The notes below the pieces were generated by a model. That model saw nothing but the letters and a program-made list of their open reading frames with translations, was not told the DNA's origin and did not search any database. Shown here in pieces: positions 1 to 8,660 of a stretch of DNA of 64,000 bases (within the stretch, counting starts at the first letter, position 1; each line of letters starts with the position of its first letter). Position numbers and translations under genes: made by a program. The stretch is from assembly GCF_000422645.1 (NCBI RefSeq), contig NZ_AUGL01000019.1, positions 42,916 through 106,915 on the forward strand, in the 5' to 3' direction. The DNA comes from Ferrimonas futtsuensis DSM 18154. GTDB taxonomy: Bacteria; Pseudomonadota; Gammaproteobacteria; Enterobacterales; Shewanellaceae.

Positions 1-1110
1 TCCGTCGCTGAAAGCTACGTCAACCTGATCCCCACCGCCCAGGGCGGTACCCACGTCAATGGTCTTCGCCAGGGCCTGCTGGAGGCGCTTCGGGAGTTCT
101 GCGAGTTCCGCAACCTGATGCCCCGTGGCGTCAAGCTGGCCCCGGAAGATATCTGGGACAAGGTGAGCTACATCCTCTCCATCAAGATGCAGGACCCCCA
201 GTTTGCCGGTCAGACCAAGGAGCGTCTCTCCTCCCGTCAAGCGTCGGCTTTCATCACCGGCGTGGTCCGTGATGCCTTCAGCCTGTGGCTCAACGAGCAC
301 ACGGAGCAGGCGGAAGCCCTGGCGGAATTCTGTATTGCCAGTGCTCAGAGTCGGCTGCGCAAGGCCAAGAAGGTCGCCCGTAAGAAGGTGACCAGCGGTC
401 CTGCCCTGCCCGGGAAGCTCACCGACTGTACCACCACAGAGCCGATGCGCGGCGAGCTGTTCCTGGTGGAGGGGGACTCGGCAGGCGGCAGCGCCAAACA
501 GGCCCGAGATCGTGACTTTCAGGCGATCATGCCCCTGCGAGGCAAGATCCTGAATACCTGGGAGGTGGACGCCGGTCAGGTGCTGGCTTCTCAGGAGGTG
601 CACAACATCTCCATCGCCCTGGGGATCGACCCGGATTCGGACGATCTGAGCGGGTTGCGCTACGGTAAGGTGTGCATCCTGGCGGATGCGGATTCCGATG
701 GTCTGCACATCGCGACCCTGCTGTGTGCCCTGTTCATGAGGCACTTCCGCTCCCTGGTCGAGCAGGGGCATGTGTATGTGGCCATGCCTCCGCTGTTCCG
801 TATTGATGTGGGCAAGGAGGTGTTTTACGCCCTGGATGAGCAGGAGCGCCAGGGGATTCTGGACCGGATCGCCGCCGAGAAACGTAAGGGCAAGGTTCAG
901 GTCACCCGGTTTAAGGGACTGGGTGAGATGAACCCGGGCCAGCTCAGGGAAACCACCATGGACCCCAATACCCGTCGTCTGGTGCAGCTGACGGTGGATG
1001 ATGCCCAGGCCACCGAGGCGTTGATGGACATGTTGTTGGCCAAGAAGCGGGCCGGGGATCGCAAGTCCTGGCTGGAAGCCAAGGGAGACCTGGCTGCCCT
1101 GGATAACTGA
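1..1110 (+). CDS. parE: DNA topoisomerase IV subunit B, 3' part (5' end outside window)
   Basis: ParE supplies the ATPase and TOPRIM half of topoisomerase IV, which decatenates daughter chromosomes together with ParC. The reading frame is open from base 1, so the N-terminal GHKL ATPase region lies upstream of the window; about 369 residues are visible. They contain the transducer segment (TAQGGTHVNG), the TOPRIM motif EGDSAGG, the basic PLRGKILN stretch and the metal-binding DADSDG, then the usual C-terminal tail ending KSWLEAKGDLAALDN. A strong terminator follows directly. The partner gene parC lies 1.9 kb downstream on the same strand. ParE and GyrB are similar, but the short C-terminal half without the GyrB-specific insert and the nearby parC fit ParE. 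Confidence 0.97.
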   Translation, partial: SVAESYVNLIPTAQGGTHVNGLRQGLLEALREFCEFRNLMPRGVKLAPEDIWDKVSYILSIKMQDPQFAGQTKERLSSRQASAFITGVVRDAFSLWLNEHTEQAEALAEFCIASAQSRLRKAKKVARKKVTSGPALPGKLTDCTTTEPMRGELFLVEGDSAGGSAKQARDRDFQAIMPLRGKILNTWEVDAGQVLASQEVHNISIALGIDPDSDDLSGLRYGKVCILADADSDGLHIATLLCALFMRHFRSLVEQGHVYVAMPPLFRIDVGKEVFYALDEQERQGILDRIAAEKRKGKVQVTRFKGLGEMNPGQLRETTMDPNTRRLVQLTVDDAQATEALMDMLLAKKRAGDRKSWLEAKGDLAALDN

Positions 1111-1113
1111 TAA

Positions 1114-1147
1114 AGAAAAGGCCGCACTCAGTGCGGCCTTTTTCTTT
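1114..1147 (+). terminator. Rho-independent terminator after parE
   Basis: The inverted repeat GGCCGCAC-tca-GTGCGGCC is flanked by an A-run on the left and TTTTTCTTT on the right. The matching A and T tracts suggest it could also stop transcription arriving from the minus-strand gene that ends at 1171. Confidence 0.92.
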
Positions 1148-1170
1148 GTCTGTCGGTACGAGTGCGGCGC

Positions 1171-1509
1171 TTACCAGCTGGTGCGACGCTTACAATCCAT
1201 GTAGTTCAGGGCGCTGACCACCCCGTTGGACCAGTCTTCTGCCAGCTCGCGCTTTTCGTGGTTTACCTGAACCACGTACTTGCTGAAGTTGCCACCCAGC
1301 TCGCTGCGCAGGGATTTGCCAGTGAAGGACATACGGGCCGCCACCACCTGGTGCAGGGGCATGCGCCAGTGAACCAGAGTGCCATCGGGCTCCTGGGTTA
1401 CGGCGGTGGACTCGGTGACCCAACCGGTGTCGTGCACCAGCTCTTCCAGGGTCGGACGGCGATCAATCGCCAGATTTTGAGTGTCCTGTGTATTGAATAC
1501 GCGTTGCAT
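1171..1509 (-). CDS. Conserved-looking hypothetical protein, 112 aa
   Basis: A 112-residue protein that I do not recognise. I start it at the ATG that gives MQRVFNTQD, because the longer frame would add a hydrophobic stretch (CSLLLILLH) that looks like untranslated leader, and GGGTAAAG lies just upstream as a weak ribosome-binding site. There is no signal peptide, membrane segment or obvious motif. The protein is polar with several Trp residues (DTGWV, VHWRM, EDWSN) and ends with a Cys and a basic tail (CKRRTSW). It converges on parE and shares the parE terminator. Codon use resembles its neighbours, so I think it is real, but no function can be assigned. Confidence 0.65.
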   Translation of the reverse strand: MQRVFNTQDTQNLAIDRRPTLEELVHDTGWVTESTAVTQEPDGTLVHWRMPLHQVVAARMSFTGKSLRSELGGNFSKYVVQVNHEKRELAEDWSNGVVSALNYMDCKRRTSW

Positions 1510-1897
1510 GATCTTTACCCGCTTAGTTGTGTGCAGGAGTATTAATAGCAGAGAGCAGGATACGGGAATCGTCATCAGTTCACACTATTGAAACAGCCTA
1601 AAAACTGAGCATCTTTTTCGTGAATGTTGTCACTATGTAAAGGGTGCAACTGGCGTCCAGATCAAATTTTGATTAAAAATGAGAGGTGGTGACAGGGTCA
1701 GATAATCACAAATTATTGATGTTATTGCTCTAAATATAATATTTTTTGAAGCTCTGGATTTCGTTTTCTGCAATTCTGGATTGAATTTTGGAATTGTTAA
1801 CAAAGCCAGTGATGGCTAACTGAACATCGTGGCCAAAAGGTGGTCAGATTGAGCTTGCATAACTATGCAATCTTAGTCGTGCTGCCAGGGAGGAAAA
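1510..1897. other. AT-rich divergent intergenic region without a gene
   Basis: About 390 bases between the 112-aa gene and the sugar dehydrogenase gene, much richer in A and T than the surrounding genes (especially 1620-1810). It must hold promoters for both. A TATAAT sits at 1735-1740 but has no good -35 partner at 17 bases, and lies far from the downstream start. I see no open frame with a ribosome-binding site and no strong hairpin. Confidence 0.5.
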
Positions 1898-2998
1898 ATG
1901 GGAAGCGTCACACTGTTGATCATCGCCGCGGCAACGGCGGTTTCGTCGGCTCAACTGCCACAAGGGTTTTCATTGACTCAGGTCGCCGAGGCAGACAACG
2001 CCCGGCAGATGGCCTGGGGCAGTAAGGGCACCCTGTTTGTCGGCAGTCGGAAAGCCGGCAAGGTCCATGCTCTGCAGGACCAGGATGGCGATGGCGTCTA
2101 CGAGACCCGGCACACAGTGGCCCAGGGGCTCTACCTTCCCTCCGGCATCGCGTTTCGCGACGATACCCTCTACGTGGCAGCGGTCAACCGCATCCTGGCT
2201 TTTCCCGAGGTGGAAACCAGGCTGGTGGCGCCGAAAATGGAGGTGGTGTACGACGGCCTGCCCAGCGATGCCCACCATGGCTGGAAGTTCATTCGTTTCG
2301 CTCCGGATGGCCGGCTGATCGTGCCGGTGGGCGCACCCTGTAATATCTGCAATCCGGCACTGCCGTATGCCAGCATTCTGGCGCTGGACCTGGACAAGGG
2401 GAGATACGAGGTTCTGGCCAAGGGGGTGCGCAACAGTGTCGGGTTCGATTTCCACCCGGACAGCGGGGAGCTCTACTTCTCCGATAATGGCCGCGATATG
2501 ATGGGGGACGATCTGCCCCCGGATGAGATCAATCGCCTGGTGACGGCGGGCAGCCACTTCGGTTACCCCTTCCTCCACGGTGCCAAGGTGGCCGATCCCA
2601 AATTCAAGGCCAGTGCGGGGCAGATGGCCGGCTTTGAAAAGCCTCTGTGGCAGCTTCAGGCCCACGTGGCGCCTCTGGGGATTCATTTCTACCGCGGCGA
2701 GGCGTTTCCCCCTGAATACCGGGGGGCCCTGCTTATCGCCGAGCATGGCAGCTGGAATCGCAGCAGCAAGGTGGGCTATCAGGTGAGCGCCCTGATGCCT
2801 CAGGCCGACGGCAGTTGGCAATACCGGGTGATTATTGGCCCCTGGCTTGATGGAGAACAACCTTTGGCCCGTCCTGTGGCATTTCTTGAGCACCCTGATG
2901 GTTCGCTTTTGATTTCGGACGATTATAATGGTGCGGTTTACAAGCTAACTTACAACGGAATGCCGACGCAGACGGCGGATAACGAAAACAATGAGTGA
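1898..2998 (+). CDS. PQQ-dependent sugar (sorbosone-type) dehydrogenase, exported
   Basis: A beta-propeller of the glucose/sorbosone dehydrogenase family (366 aa). These enzymes oxidise aldoses or sorbosone in the periplasm with PQQ as cofactor. Residues 1-18 form a short signal peptide ending VSSA. Family hallmarks visible are the repeat around '[12 protein letters not shown]', the GAPCNICNP loop with a CxxC pair typical of the sorbosone branch, '[12 protein letters not shown]', '[17 protein letters not shown]' and '[10 protein letters not shown]'. The start is set by GGGAGG just before the ATG. The stop overlaps the parC start by 8 bases (ATGAGTGA), so parC translation is probably coupled to it. 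Sugar specificity cannot be read from the sequence, and no PQQ-synthesis genes are in the window. Confidence 0.9.
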   Translation: MGSVTLLIIAAATAVSSAQLPQGFSLTQVAEADNARQMAWGSKGTLFVGSRKAGKVHALQDQDGDGVYETRHTVAQGLYLPSGIAFRDDTLYVAAVNRILAFPEVETRLVAPKMEVVYDGLPSDAHHGWKFIRFAPDGRLIVPVGAPCNICNPALPYASILALDLDKGRYEVLAKGVRNSVGFDFHPDSGELYFSDNGRDMMGDDLPPDEINRLVTAGSHFGYPFLHGAKVADPKFKASAGQMAGFEKPLWQLQAHVAPLGIHFYRGEAFPPEYRGALLIAEHGSWNRSSKVGYQVSALMPQADGSWQYRVIIGPWLDGEQPLARPVAFLEHPDGSLLISDDYNGAVYKLTYNGMPTQTADNENNE

Positions 2999-5246
2999 TG
3001 CAACTGAATTGAGCCTTGAGGGAGTGGAGCAGCGGCCGCTGCATGCCTTTACCGAAGAGGCCTACCTGAACTACTCCATGTACGTCATCATGGACCGGGC
3101 ACTGCCCCACATCGGTGACGGTCTCAAGCCGGTACAGAGACGTATCATCTACGCCATGAGTGAGCTTGGCCTGTCCGCCTCTGCCAAGTACAAAAAGTCC
3201 GCCCGCACCGTGGGTGACGTGCTGGGTAAGTACCACCCCCATGGTGACAGCGCCTGTTATGAGGCGATGGTACTGATGGCGCAGCCCTTCACCTATCGCT
3301 ATCCTCTGGTGGATGGCCAGGGGAACTGGGGGGCGGCGGACGATCCCAAGTCCTTCGCCGCCATGCGTTACACCGAATCCCGCCTCTCCCGTTTCTCCGA
3401 GGTTCTGCTCAGCGAGCTGGGTCAGGGCACCGTGGACTGGGGCGTCAACTTCGATGGCACCCTGAAGGAGCCTAAGAGCCTGCCGGCCCGACTGCCCCAC
3501 ATCCTGCTGAACGGCATCACCGGCATCGCCGTGGGGATGGCCACCGACATTCCACCCCACAACGTCCGCGAAGTGGCCAACGCCTGTGCCCATTTGCTGG
3601 ACAACCCCAGAGCGGAACTGCCGGAGCTGATGACCTTTGTCAAAGGCCCTGACTACCCCACCGGAGCCGAGATCATCACCCCGGCCAATGAAATTGCCAA
3701 GATGTACGAGAGTGGCAAGGGGTCGGTGAAGATGCGGGCGGTCTACACCATAGAGCAGGGCGAGGTGGTGATCAGCGAGCTGCCCCACCAGGTGTCCGGT
3801 GGCAAGATTCTGGAACAGATCGCCGCTCAGATGCAGGCGAAGAAGCTGCCCATGGTCACCGACCTGCGCGATGAGTCTGATCATGAAAATCCCACCCGTC
3901 TGGTGGTGGTGCCCCGCTCCAACCGGGTGGACCTGGACCAGCTGATGGCGCACCTGTTCGCCACCACGGATCTGGAGAAGAGTTACCGGGTTAACCTCAA
4001 CATGCTGGGACTGGATCAGCGTCCGGCGGTGAAGGGGCTGAAAACCATTCTTGGCGAGTGGCTGGAATACCGCATGACGACGGTGCGCCGCCGGCTGGAG
4101 TACCGCCTGGACAAGGTGCTGGCCAGGTTGCACATCCTTGATGGTCTGCTTATCGCCTTCCTCAACATCGACGAAGTGATCGCCATCATTCGCAATGAGG
4201 ATGAACCCAAGCCGGTGCTGATGGCCCATTTTGGCCTGACCGAGACGCAGGCAGAAGCGATCCTCGACCTGAAGCTGCGTCATCTGGCCAAGCTGGAAGA
4301 GATGAAGATCCGCGGTGAACAGGATGAGCTGTCCAAGGAGCGGGACAAGTTGCAGTTGACCCTCTCTTCCGAACGCCGCATGAAAACTCTGGTGAAGAAA
4401 GAGTTGCTGGCGGATGCCGAGAAGTATGGTGATGATCGCCGCAGCCCGCTTCAGGAGCGGGAGGAGGCCAAGGCCCTGACCGAGACCGAGCTGATGCCCA
4501 CCGAGGCGATCACTGTGGTGATGTCTCAAAAGGCCTGGGCTCGTCAGGCCAAGGGCCATGAGGTGGATCCGGAAACCCTCAACTACAAGTCCGGTGATGG
4601 CTACCTGTCCCATGCCCGGGGACGCAGCAATCAACCGGTGATCTTCCTGGAGAGCTCGGGCCGAAGCTACACCACAGATGCGCACACTCTGCCGTCGGCC
4701 CGCAGTCAGGGGGAGCCGCTGTCCGGCCGCTTCAACCTGGTGGCGGGTGAGATGCTGGAGCACACCCTGATGGGAGACTCGGAACAGCTCTACCTGATGG
4801 CCACCGATGCCGGATACGGTTTCGTCTGTGCCCTCAAGGAGATGATCAGCCGCAACAAGGCAGGTAAGGCCCTGCTGACCGTGCCCATCGGCTCCCGGGT
4901 GATTGTCCCGACTCCCATTGCTAACCAGGAGAGCGATCGTCTGCTGGCGATCACCACCGAGGGCCGTATGCTGCTGTTCCCCGTGGCTCAACTGCCGGTC
5001 CTGAGTAAGGGTAAGGGCAACAAGATCATCGGCATACCCACCGAGCGGGTGAAGAACCGGGAAGAATATCTGAAACATCTGGTGGTGGTGCCTGAAACCG
5101 CAGCCGTGACCCTGTGGGCGGGCAAACGCAAGCTGACCCTCAAACCCGACGACCTTGCCCACTATCAGGGCGAGCGCGGCCGCCGGGGCAACAAGTTGCC
5201 CCGAGGCCTGCAGCGGGTGGACAAACTGGAGTTAGTCAGCGAATAA
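2991..5246 (+). CDS. parC: DNA topoisomerase IV subunit A
   Basis: ParC carries the DNA breakage-reunion activity of topoisomerase IV. The 751-residue length is normal. The catalytic tyrosine is Y127 in AAMRYTES. The quinolone-resistance region [10 protein letters not shown] keeps Ser87 and Glu91, equivalent to the sensitive Ser80/Glu84 of E. coli. The tower, coiled-coil gate (around residues 380-480) and C-terminal beta-pinwheel segments (such as [21 protein letters not shown]) are all present, and there is no full GyrA box. The start ATG overlaps the end of the sugar dehydrogenase gene by 8 bases, and a strong terminator follows the stop. An operon of a periplasmic sugar oxidase and a topoisomerase subunit is an unusual pairing. 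Confidence 0.98.
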   Translation: MSDATELSLEGVEQRPLHAFTEEAYLNYSMYVIMDRALPHIGDGLKPVQRRIIYAMSELGLSASAKYKKSARTVGDVLGKYHPHGDSACYEAMVLMAQPFTYRYPLVDGQGNWGAADDPKSFAAMRYTESRLSRFSEVLLSELGQGTVDWGVNFDGTLKEPKSLPARLPHILLNGITGIAVGMATDIPPHNVREVANACAHLLDNPRAELPELMTFVKGPDYPTGAEIITPANEIAKMYESGKGSVKMRAVYTIEQGEVVISELPHQVSGGKILEQIAAQMQAKKLPMVTDLRDESDHENPTRLVVVPRSNRVDLDQLMAHLFATTDLEKSYRVNLNMLGLDQRPAVKGLKTILGEWLEYRMTTVRRRLEYRLDKVLARLHILDGLLIAFLNIDEVIAIIRNEDEPKPVLMAHFGLTETQAEAILDLKLRHLAKLEEMKIRGEQDELSKERDKLQLTLSSERRMKTLVKKELLADAEKYGDDRRSPLQEREEAKALTETELMPTEAITVVMSQKAWARQAKGHEVDPETLNYKSGDGYLSHARGRSNQPVIFLESSGRSYTTDAHTLPSARSQGEPLSGRFNLVAGEMLEHTLMGDSEQLYLMATDAGYGFVCALKEMISRNKAGKALLTVPIGSRVIVPTPIANQESDRLLAITTEGRMLLFPVAQLPVLSKGKGNKIIGIPTERVKNREEYLKHLVVVPETAAVTLWAGKRKLTLKPDDLAHYQGERGRRGNKLPRGLQRVDKLELVSE

Positions 5247-5257
5247 TTGAGTCACAC

Positions 5258-5289
5258 AAAAGCGAAGCCGAATGGCTTCGCTTTTTTTT
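5258..5289 (+). terminator. Rho-independent terminator after parC
   Basis: The stem AAAGCGAAGCC / GGCTTCGCTTT has a GAAT tetraloop and is followed by a run of eight T. It ends the sugar dehydrogenase-parC transcript. Confidence 0.93.
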
Positions 5290-5305
5290 ATCCCCATTGT
5301 CGTCG

Positions 5306-5323
5306 CTCTGTTATAAAACAGAG
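5306..5323. promoter_or_regulatory. Perfect dyad upstream of the CAT-like gene (candidate operator)
   Basis: CTCTGTTATAAAACAGAG has perfect 7-base arms around a central ATAA. It contains TATAAA, a possible -10 element, about 55 bases before the CAT-like start codon. That position suggests a repressor-binding site, but I cannot name the regulator and no good -35 is visible. Confidence 0.45.
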
Positions 5324-5376
5324 GTACACTTTCAGCGGGCCACCAAGAGCCCGGTTAGCACAGAATAAAGGACATC

Positions 5377-6015
5377 ATGAAACACCTGGATATGGAGCGC
5401 TGGCCGCGTCGTCAGCAATTTCAGTTTTTCACTCAGCTGGACCAGCCCTACTTCAGCCTTTGCGCGGACATCACCATCACCGAACTTTTCCACCGATGTC
5501 AGCGTGACAAGCTCTCCGCCTACCACGCCATCACTCACGCCATCATGACCGTCTGTCATCAGCTGGATTGGACCCGCTGGCGAATTCGGGGCGATCAGGT
5601 CATCGAGCATGAACGTCTCAGTGCGGGGATCACCACCCTGGGAGAAGACCGCTTGGTCCGTTTTGTTCGGGTGCCCTACTGTGACGAGTTTGATGAGTTT
5701 TCCCGGCGGATGATGTCCCAGTCTGAGATGGCCTGGCAACGCCCCGGGCTGTTTGATGAGGCGGGCGATGGGGATGATTCCATCTATATGTCCTGCCTGC
5801 CCTGGGTGCGCTTTACCCAGATGACCAACCCCATGCCCCTGAGTCCGGCGGACTCGGTGCCCAGGATCACCTGGGGAAAGTACGATCAGAGCGGTGAAGA
5901 GGTGAAGGTGCCGGTGGCAGCACAGATTCATCATGGATTGGCCGATGGGCTGCACCTTGGAGAGTTTTACGAGGCATTACAGCAACGTATCAACCAGTGT
6001 CGTCATTGGCTTTAG
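5377..6015 (+). CDS. Chloramphenicol O-acetyltransferase-like protein (CatA fold)
   Basis: A 212-residue protein of the type A chloramphenicol acetyltransferase family, which forms trimers and transfers acetyl from acetyl-CoA. The family catalytic motif is clear near residue 190 (QIHHGLADGLHLGEF), matching HHxxxDG, and the 'YHAITHAIMTVCHQ' and 'SCLPWVRFTQM' segments match the core fold. Length is typical. The ATG follows AAAGGA. The gene stands alone between the parC terminator and plsC, with host-like codon use and no integron or transposon nearby, so it is probably a native chromosomal acetyltransferase. Whether it acts on chloramphenicol cannot be told from sequence. Confidence 0.85.
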   Translation: MKHLDMERWPRRQQFQFFTQLDQPYFSLCADITITELFHRCQRDKLSAYHAITHAIMTVCHQLDWTRWRIRGDQVIEHERLSAGITTLGEDRLVRFVRVPYCDEFDEFSRRMMSQSEMAWQRPGLFDEAGDGDDSIYMSCLPWVRFTQMTNPMPLSPADSVPRITWGKYDQSGEEVKVPVAAQIHHGLADGLHLGEFYEALQQRINQCRHWL

Positions 6016-6067
6016 TCGGTGACCAATATGGGTATCAAATTTTGAGCGAACAGTTGTAACGAATTCG

Positions 6068-6096
6068 TTGAGTCGGTCACGGGGTTTGCCTATACT
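6068..6096 (+). promoter_or_regulatory. Sigma-70 promoter of plsC
   Basis: TTGAGT (6068-6073), a 17-base spacer and TATACT (6091-6096). It lies just after the CAT-like gene and about 35 bases ahead of the plsC start, so plsC has its own promoter. Confidence 0.65.
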
Positions 6097-6129
6097 GGGC
6101 GCCCCTGTTGTGAGGAAAAGACGTCACCG

Positions 6130-6864
6130 ATGCTGTTACTGTTGCGTTCCCTGACTTTGGCTCTGTTGTTGGTCCTGGTCTCCACCCTTGGCCTGCTGTT
6201 GTGCCTGATTCGCCCCTTTCACCGAAACAATGTCCACTACACCGCCAAGGTGTTTGGTGCCGTGGCACCGATCCTCGGCATCAAGGTGATCCACCGCGGC
6301 GCACGCGGCGATGGTGATCCCGTGGTCTACGTGGGCAACCACCAGAACAACTTCGACCTGTTTACCCACACAGGTTCTGTACCCAAGGGCACGGTCTCCA
6401 TGGGTAAGACCAGCCTGAAGTGGATCCCCTTCTTTGGCCAGCTCTACTGGCTGACCGGCAACATCCTGATCGATCGCGGAAACCGCTCCAAGGCGGTTCG
6501 CACCCTGAGGCAGGCGGCGGAGAAGATTCGCGGCAAGTCGCTCTCGGTGTGGATCTTCCCTGAAGGCACCCGTTCTCGTGGCCGGGGGTTGCTCCCCTTT
6601 AAGACCGGGGCTTTCCATACCGCCATCCAGGCCGGGGTCCCCATCGTACCGGTGATCGCCTCAGACCAGCACGGGATCAACATGAACCGCCGTAACAACG
6701 GCGTGGTGATCGTCGAGACTCTGGAACCCATCTGCACCAAGGGCTACTCCAAGGAACAGGTTCGTGAGCTGGCGGAAGAGGTCTACAGCCGAATGAAGCA
6801 GCGCCTGGATGAGCTGAACAGCGAGGCGATGCGACTGGCAGGGGCCAAGCCTGCTTTGGCCTGA
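6130..6864 (+). CDS. plsC: 1-acyl-sn-glycerol-3-phosphate acyltransferase
   Basis: PlsC acylates lysophosphatidic acid at the sn-2 position to make phosphatidic acid, the second acylation of phospholipid synthesis, at the inner membrane. The 244-aa protein starts with a hydrophobic segment (residues 1-28). It has the acyltransferase block I motif NHQNNFD (H71, D76) and block III motif FPEGTRS (143-149), followed by 'GVPIVPVIAS'. Length matches the family. The GAGG before the start is distant (about 13 bases), so initiation may be modest. The stop overlaps the extended -10 of the next gene. PlsY, which performs the first acylation, is encoded at 16.4 kb. Confidence 0.94.
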   Translation: MLLLLRSLTLALLLVLVSTLGLLLCLIRPFHRNNVHYTAKVFGAVAPILGIKVIHRGARGDGDPVVYVGNHQNNFDLFTHTGSVPKGTVSMGKTSLKWIPFFGQLYWLTGNILIDRGNRSKAVRTLRQAAEKIRGKSLSVWIFPEGTRSRGRGLLPFKTGAFHTAIQAGVPIVPVIASDQHGINMNRRNNGVVIVETLEPICTKGYSKEQVRELAEEVYSRMKQRLDELNSEAMRLAGAKPALA

Positions 6865-6870
6865 TATACT
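6862..6870 (+). promoter_or_regulatory. Extended -10 promoter element for rraB
   Basis: TGATATACT is an extended -10 (TG-n-TATACT) that overlaps the plsC stop and lies 30 bases before the rraB start. No good -35 is visible, as is common for extended -10 promoters. The same string CTGATATACTGGC recurs ahead of the DUF748 gene at 30.5 kb. Confidence 0.5.
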
Positions 6871-6900
6871 GGCGCCAATCTTACCCATTTGGAGATGGTC

Positions 6901-7254
6901 ATGACCATTGAACAACTGATCCTCGAGCAGGAGCTGGAGAACCGCGAGATCGTGGACGCCCTGCTGGAGGACGGCTCTCAGCCAGACGCCGAGTACGTCA
7001 TCGAACACCACTTCTCCGGCTCCAACTTTGATAAGCTGGAGAAGGCTGCTGTGGACGCCTTTAAGGCGGGCTTCGAGGTGGAAGACGCCGAAGAGCTGGA
7101 ACTGGATGATGGCGCCGTGGTGTTTGCCTTCGATGCCGTGATTGAGCACAAACTCGAGGTGGAGCGTCTGAATAAGGACACCAAGACCATGATCGAGCTG
7201 GCTGACAAGCATGGCATCCAATACGATGGCTGGGGCACCTACTTTGTAGAATAA
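6901..7254 (+). CDS. rraB: Regulator of RNase E activity B (RraB family)
   Basis: RraB binds RNase E and changes the composition and activity of the RNA degradosome. This 117-residue acidic protein matches the family: '[23 protein letters not shown]', '[26 protein letters not shown]' and the terminal 'YDGWGTYF'. It lacks the long acidic tail of the E. coli protein. I chose the ATG giving [10 protein letters not shown] because GGAG ends 6 bases before it; a TTG and another ATG lie 12 and 6 bases upstream. A terminator follows about 45 bases after the stop. Confidence 0.9.
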   Translation: MTIEQLILEQELENREIVDALLEDGSQPDAEYVIEHHFSGSNFDKLEKAAVDAFKAGFEVEDAEELELDDGAVVFAFDAVIEHKLEVERLNKDTKTMIELADKHGIQYDGWGTYFVE

Positions 7255-7297
7255 GCACCCGGGTGTCATTCTCGCTCGCCAGCGATGGCGCATGCAT

Positions 7298-7322
7298 AAA
7301 GCGCCGTCAGGCGCTTTTTTTG
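7298..7322 (+). terminator. Rho-independent terminator after rraB
   Basis: The hairpin AAAGCGCC-gtca-GGCGCTTT runs straight into a T tract. Confidence 0.9.
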
Positions 7323-7537
7323 TATCTAAAAGTGGGGTCGAGCTCAGGGCTATCCCGTGGCGCCCCGATGACGGCCGCCCCGGCGTGGCTCAGTGATGAG
7401 TCTGAGTCTCTGGGCCGTCAGAGCGGTGAATGCACACGGCTGACCGAGTCCAGCCTGACCGGCGAGGTGGTTCGCTTCTGATCTTGAAGGCCGCAGTGGC
7501 GGAGACTATAGTCTGTGTCTCATAGGGGGGACAGAGT

Positions 7538-7696
7538 ATGACGGATCAGCAGCCTCATCAGGAGCGTCGTAGCATCAACCGGCGTCAGAACTCGGATCGT
7601 CGTCAATACCTGCGCTGGGAGCCCGGTAAGAAGGAGAGGCGCCGGGGATGGGGGCGTCGCAAGGAGGATGGTCTTCAGGGCTACTGGCAGGATTGA
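7538..7696 (+). CDS. Small Arg-rich protein, 52 aa
   Basis: A short gene with a strong ribosome-binding site (GGGGGGACAGAGT before the ATG). The product is very basic, with paired arginines at regular intervals: QERRSINRR, SDRRQ, a RWEPGK segment, KERRR, GWGRRKED, then GLQGYWQD at the end. It has no membrane segment or signal peptide. I recall small proteins with RR/DRR repeats in related bacteria but cannot name a family with certainty. It is convergent with the diguanylate cyclase gene, whose stop lies 10 bases away. The paired-Arg pattern loosely resembles the RxxxR c-di-GMP contact of PilZ proteins, but that is only a suggestion. Confidence 0.62.
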   Translation: MTDQQPHQERRSINRRQNSDRRQYLRWEPGKKERRRGWGRRKEDGLQGYWQD

Positions 7697-7706
7697 TCGG
7701 CCGCAG

Positions 7707-8657
7707 TCAGCTTGCTTTGGCCAGAATACAGCGGTTGCGGCCCTGGCGCTTGGCCTCATACAGGGCTTTATCTGCCTCTTCAAACCACACCTTATTGTTT
7801 TCCAGCCCTTGGTGATAAGGGGCATAACCGATGCTGACGGTAAAGCTGGCCGCTCCGGCGTCGGTCTCCACAGTCAATTCAGACATGGCGCTGCGAATGC
7901 GCTCGGCCAGCATCTGTGCCTGCTCCTGAGTGGTTTCCGGAAGCAGCAGGGTAAACTCTTCACCGCCGTAGCGGGCCGCGACATCGCTCTTTCTCAACAG
8001 CTGGCTTAGCTTCTGACCTACCGCCGCCAACACCAGGTCTCCGGCACTGTGGCCCAGGGTGTCGTTGATCGACTTGAAGTGGTCGATGTCCAGCACCATC
8101 AGGGTGGAGGGATGGCTGTATCGACGGTTGCGCTCAAACTCCTGATCCAGATGCTGTTGCCACATGCGGCGATTGGCCAGCCCGGTGAGGGTATCTATCT
8201 GACTCATCTTCGACAGCGCCTGACGGTGGTTGGCCTCGACGGTAACGTCGTACACCACCAGGGCCACATTATTCACCTCGGCTAATCTGTTGCTCAGAGG
8301 CTGAATGGTGAGATTCTGGTACATGTATGGGCTCTGGCCGGTCACGGGGCGCGAGTTGGGAAACTTGAAGATGTAGGGCCGCTGCTCCCAGGTGGTGAAG
8401 GCGCGGTTGTTCAGCAGGAAGGCGGTCTCCAGCTTGCTGGTGAGCCACTCCTCAGGCAACTCGTCGAACAGGTCAAAGACGCGCTTGCCCCTTACCTGGG
8501 AGGCGCGAAGACCACTGTGGTTCTCCATGAAGCTGTTCCACAGATGGATGCGGTACTGACGGTCCAGCACCACCAGGCCCACTTCAATGGTCTGAACCAG
8601 CTGGGTCAGCAGGTGCAGGGCATCGAGTTCGGCGTTATGGGAGTGCTGGTTGGGCAT
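7707..8657 (-). CDS. PAS-GGDEF diguanylate cyclase
   Basis: A 316-aa enzyme predicted to make cyclic di-GMP from two GTP. Residues 10-140 are PAS-like (VGLVVLDRQYRIHLWN, then VYDVTVEANHRQ). The GGDEF domain follows from about 150, with active-site GGEEF at 231-235 and the inhibitory I-site RKSD at 222-225, five residues upstream, so product inhibition is expected. 'IDHFKSINDTLGHSAGD' is the standard GTP and metal-binding region. No signal peptide or membrane segment is present, so it is cytoplasmic. The start lies 3 bases after the stop of the response regulator-CheX gene, which implies an operon and a shared signalling role. Confidence 0.93.
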   Translation of the reverse strand: MPNQHSHNAELDALHLLTQLVQTIEVGLVVLDRQYRIHLWNSFMENHSGLRASQVRGKRVFDLFDELPEEWLTSKLETAFLLNNRAFTTWEQRPYIFKFPNSRPVTGQSPYMYQNLTIQPLSNRLAEVNNVALVVYDVTVEANHRQALSKMSQIDTLTGLANRRMWQQHLDQEFERNRRYSHPSTLMVLDIDHFKSINDTLGHSAGDLVLAAVGQKLSQLLRKSDVAARYGGEEFTLLLPETTQEQAQMLAERIRSAMSELTVETDAGAASFTVSIGYAPYHQGLENNKVWFEEADKALYEAKRQGRNRCILAKAS

Positions 8658-8660
8658 CGA

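Noticed and set aside
5306..5323. LexA-type SOS box
   Set aside because: CTGT and ACAG are present but are separated by 6 bases instead of the 8 of the gammaproteobacterial LexA site.
5377..6015. Acquired antibiotic-resistance cassette
   Set aside because: The CAT-like gene has normal composition, no transposase or integron site is nearby, and it lies in a stable housekeeping neighbourhood.
7263..7481. A 72-codon frame between rraB and the Arg-rich gene
   Set aside because: It runs through the rraB terminator and has no ribosome-binding site. A shorter 37-codon version from an internal ATG is also unsupported.
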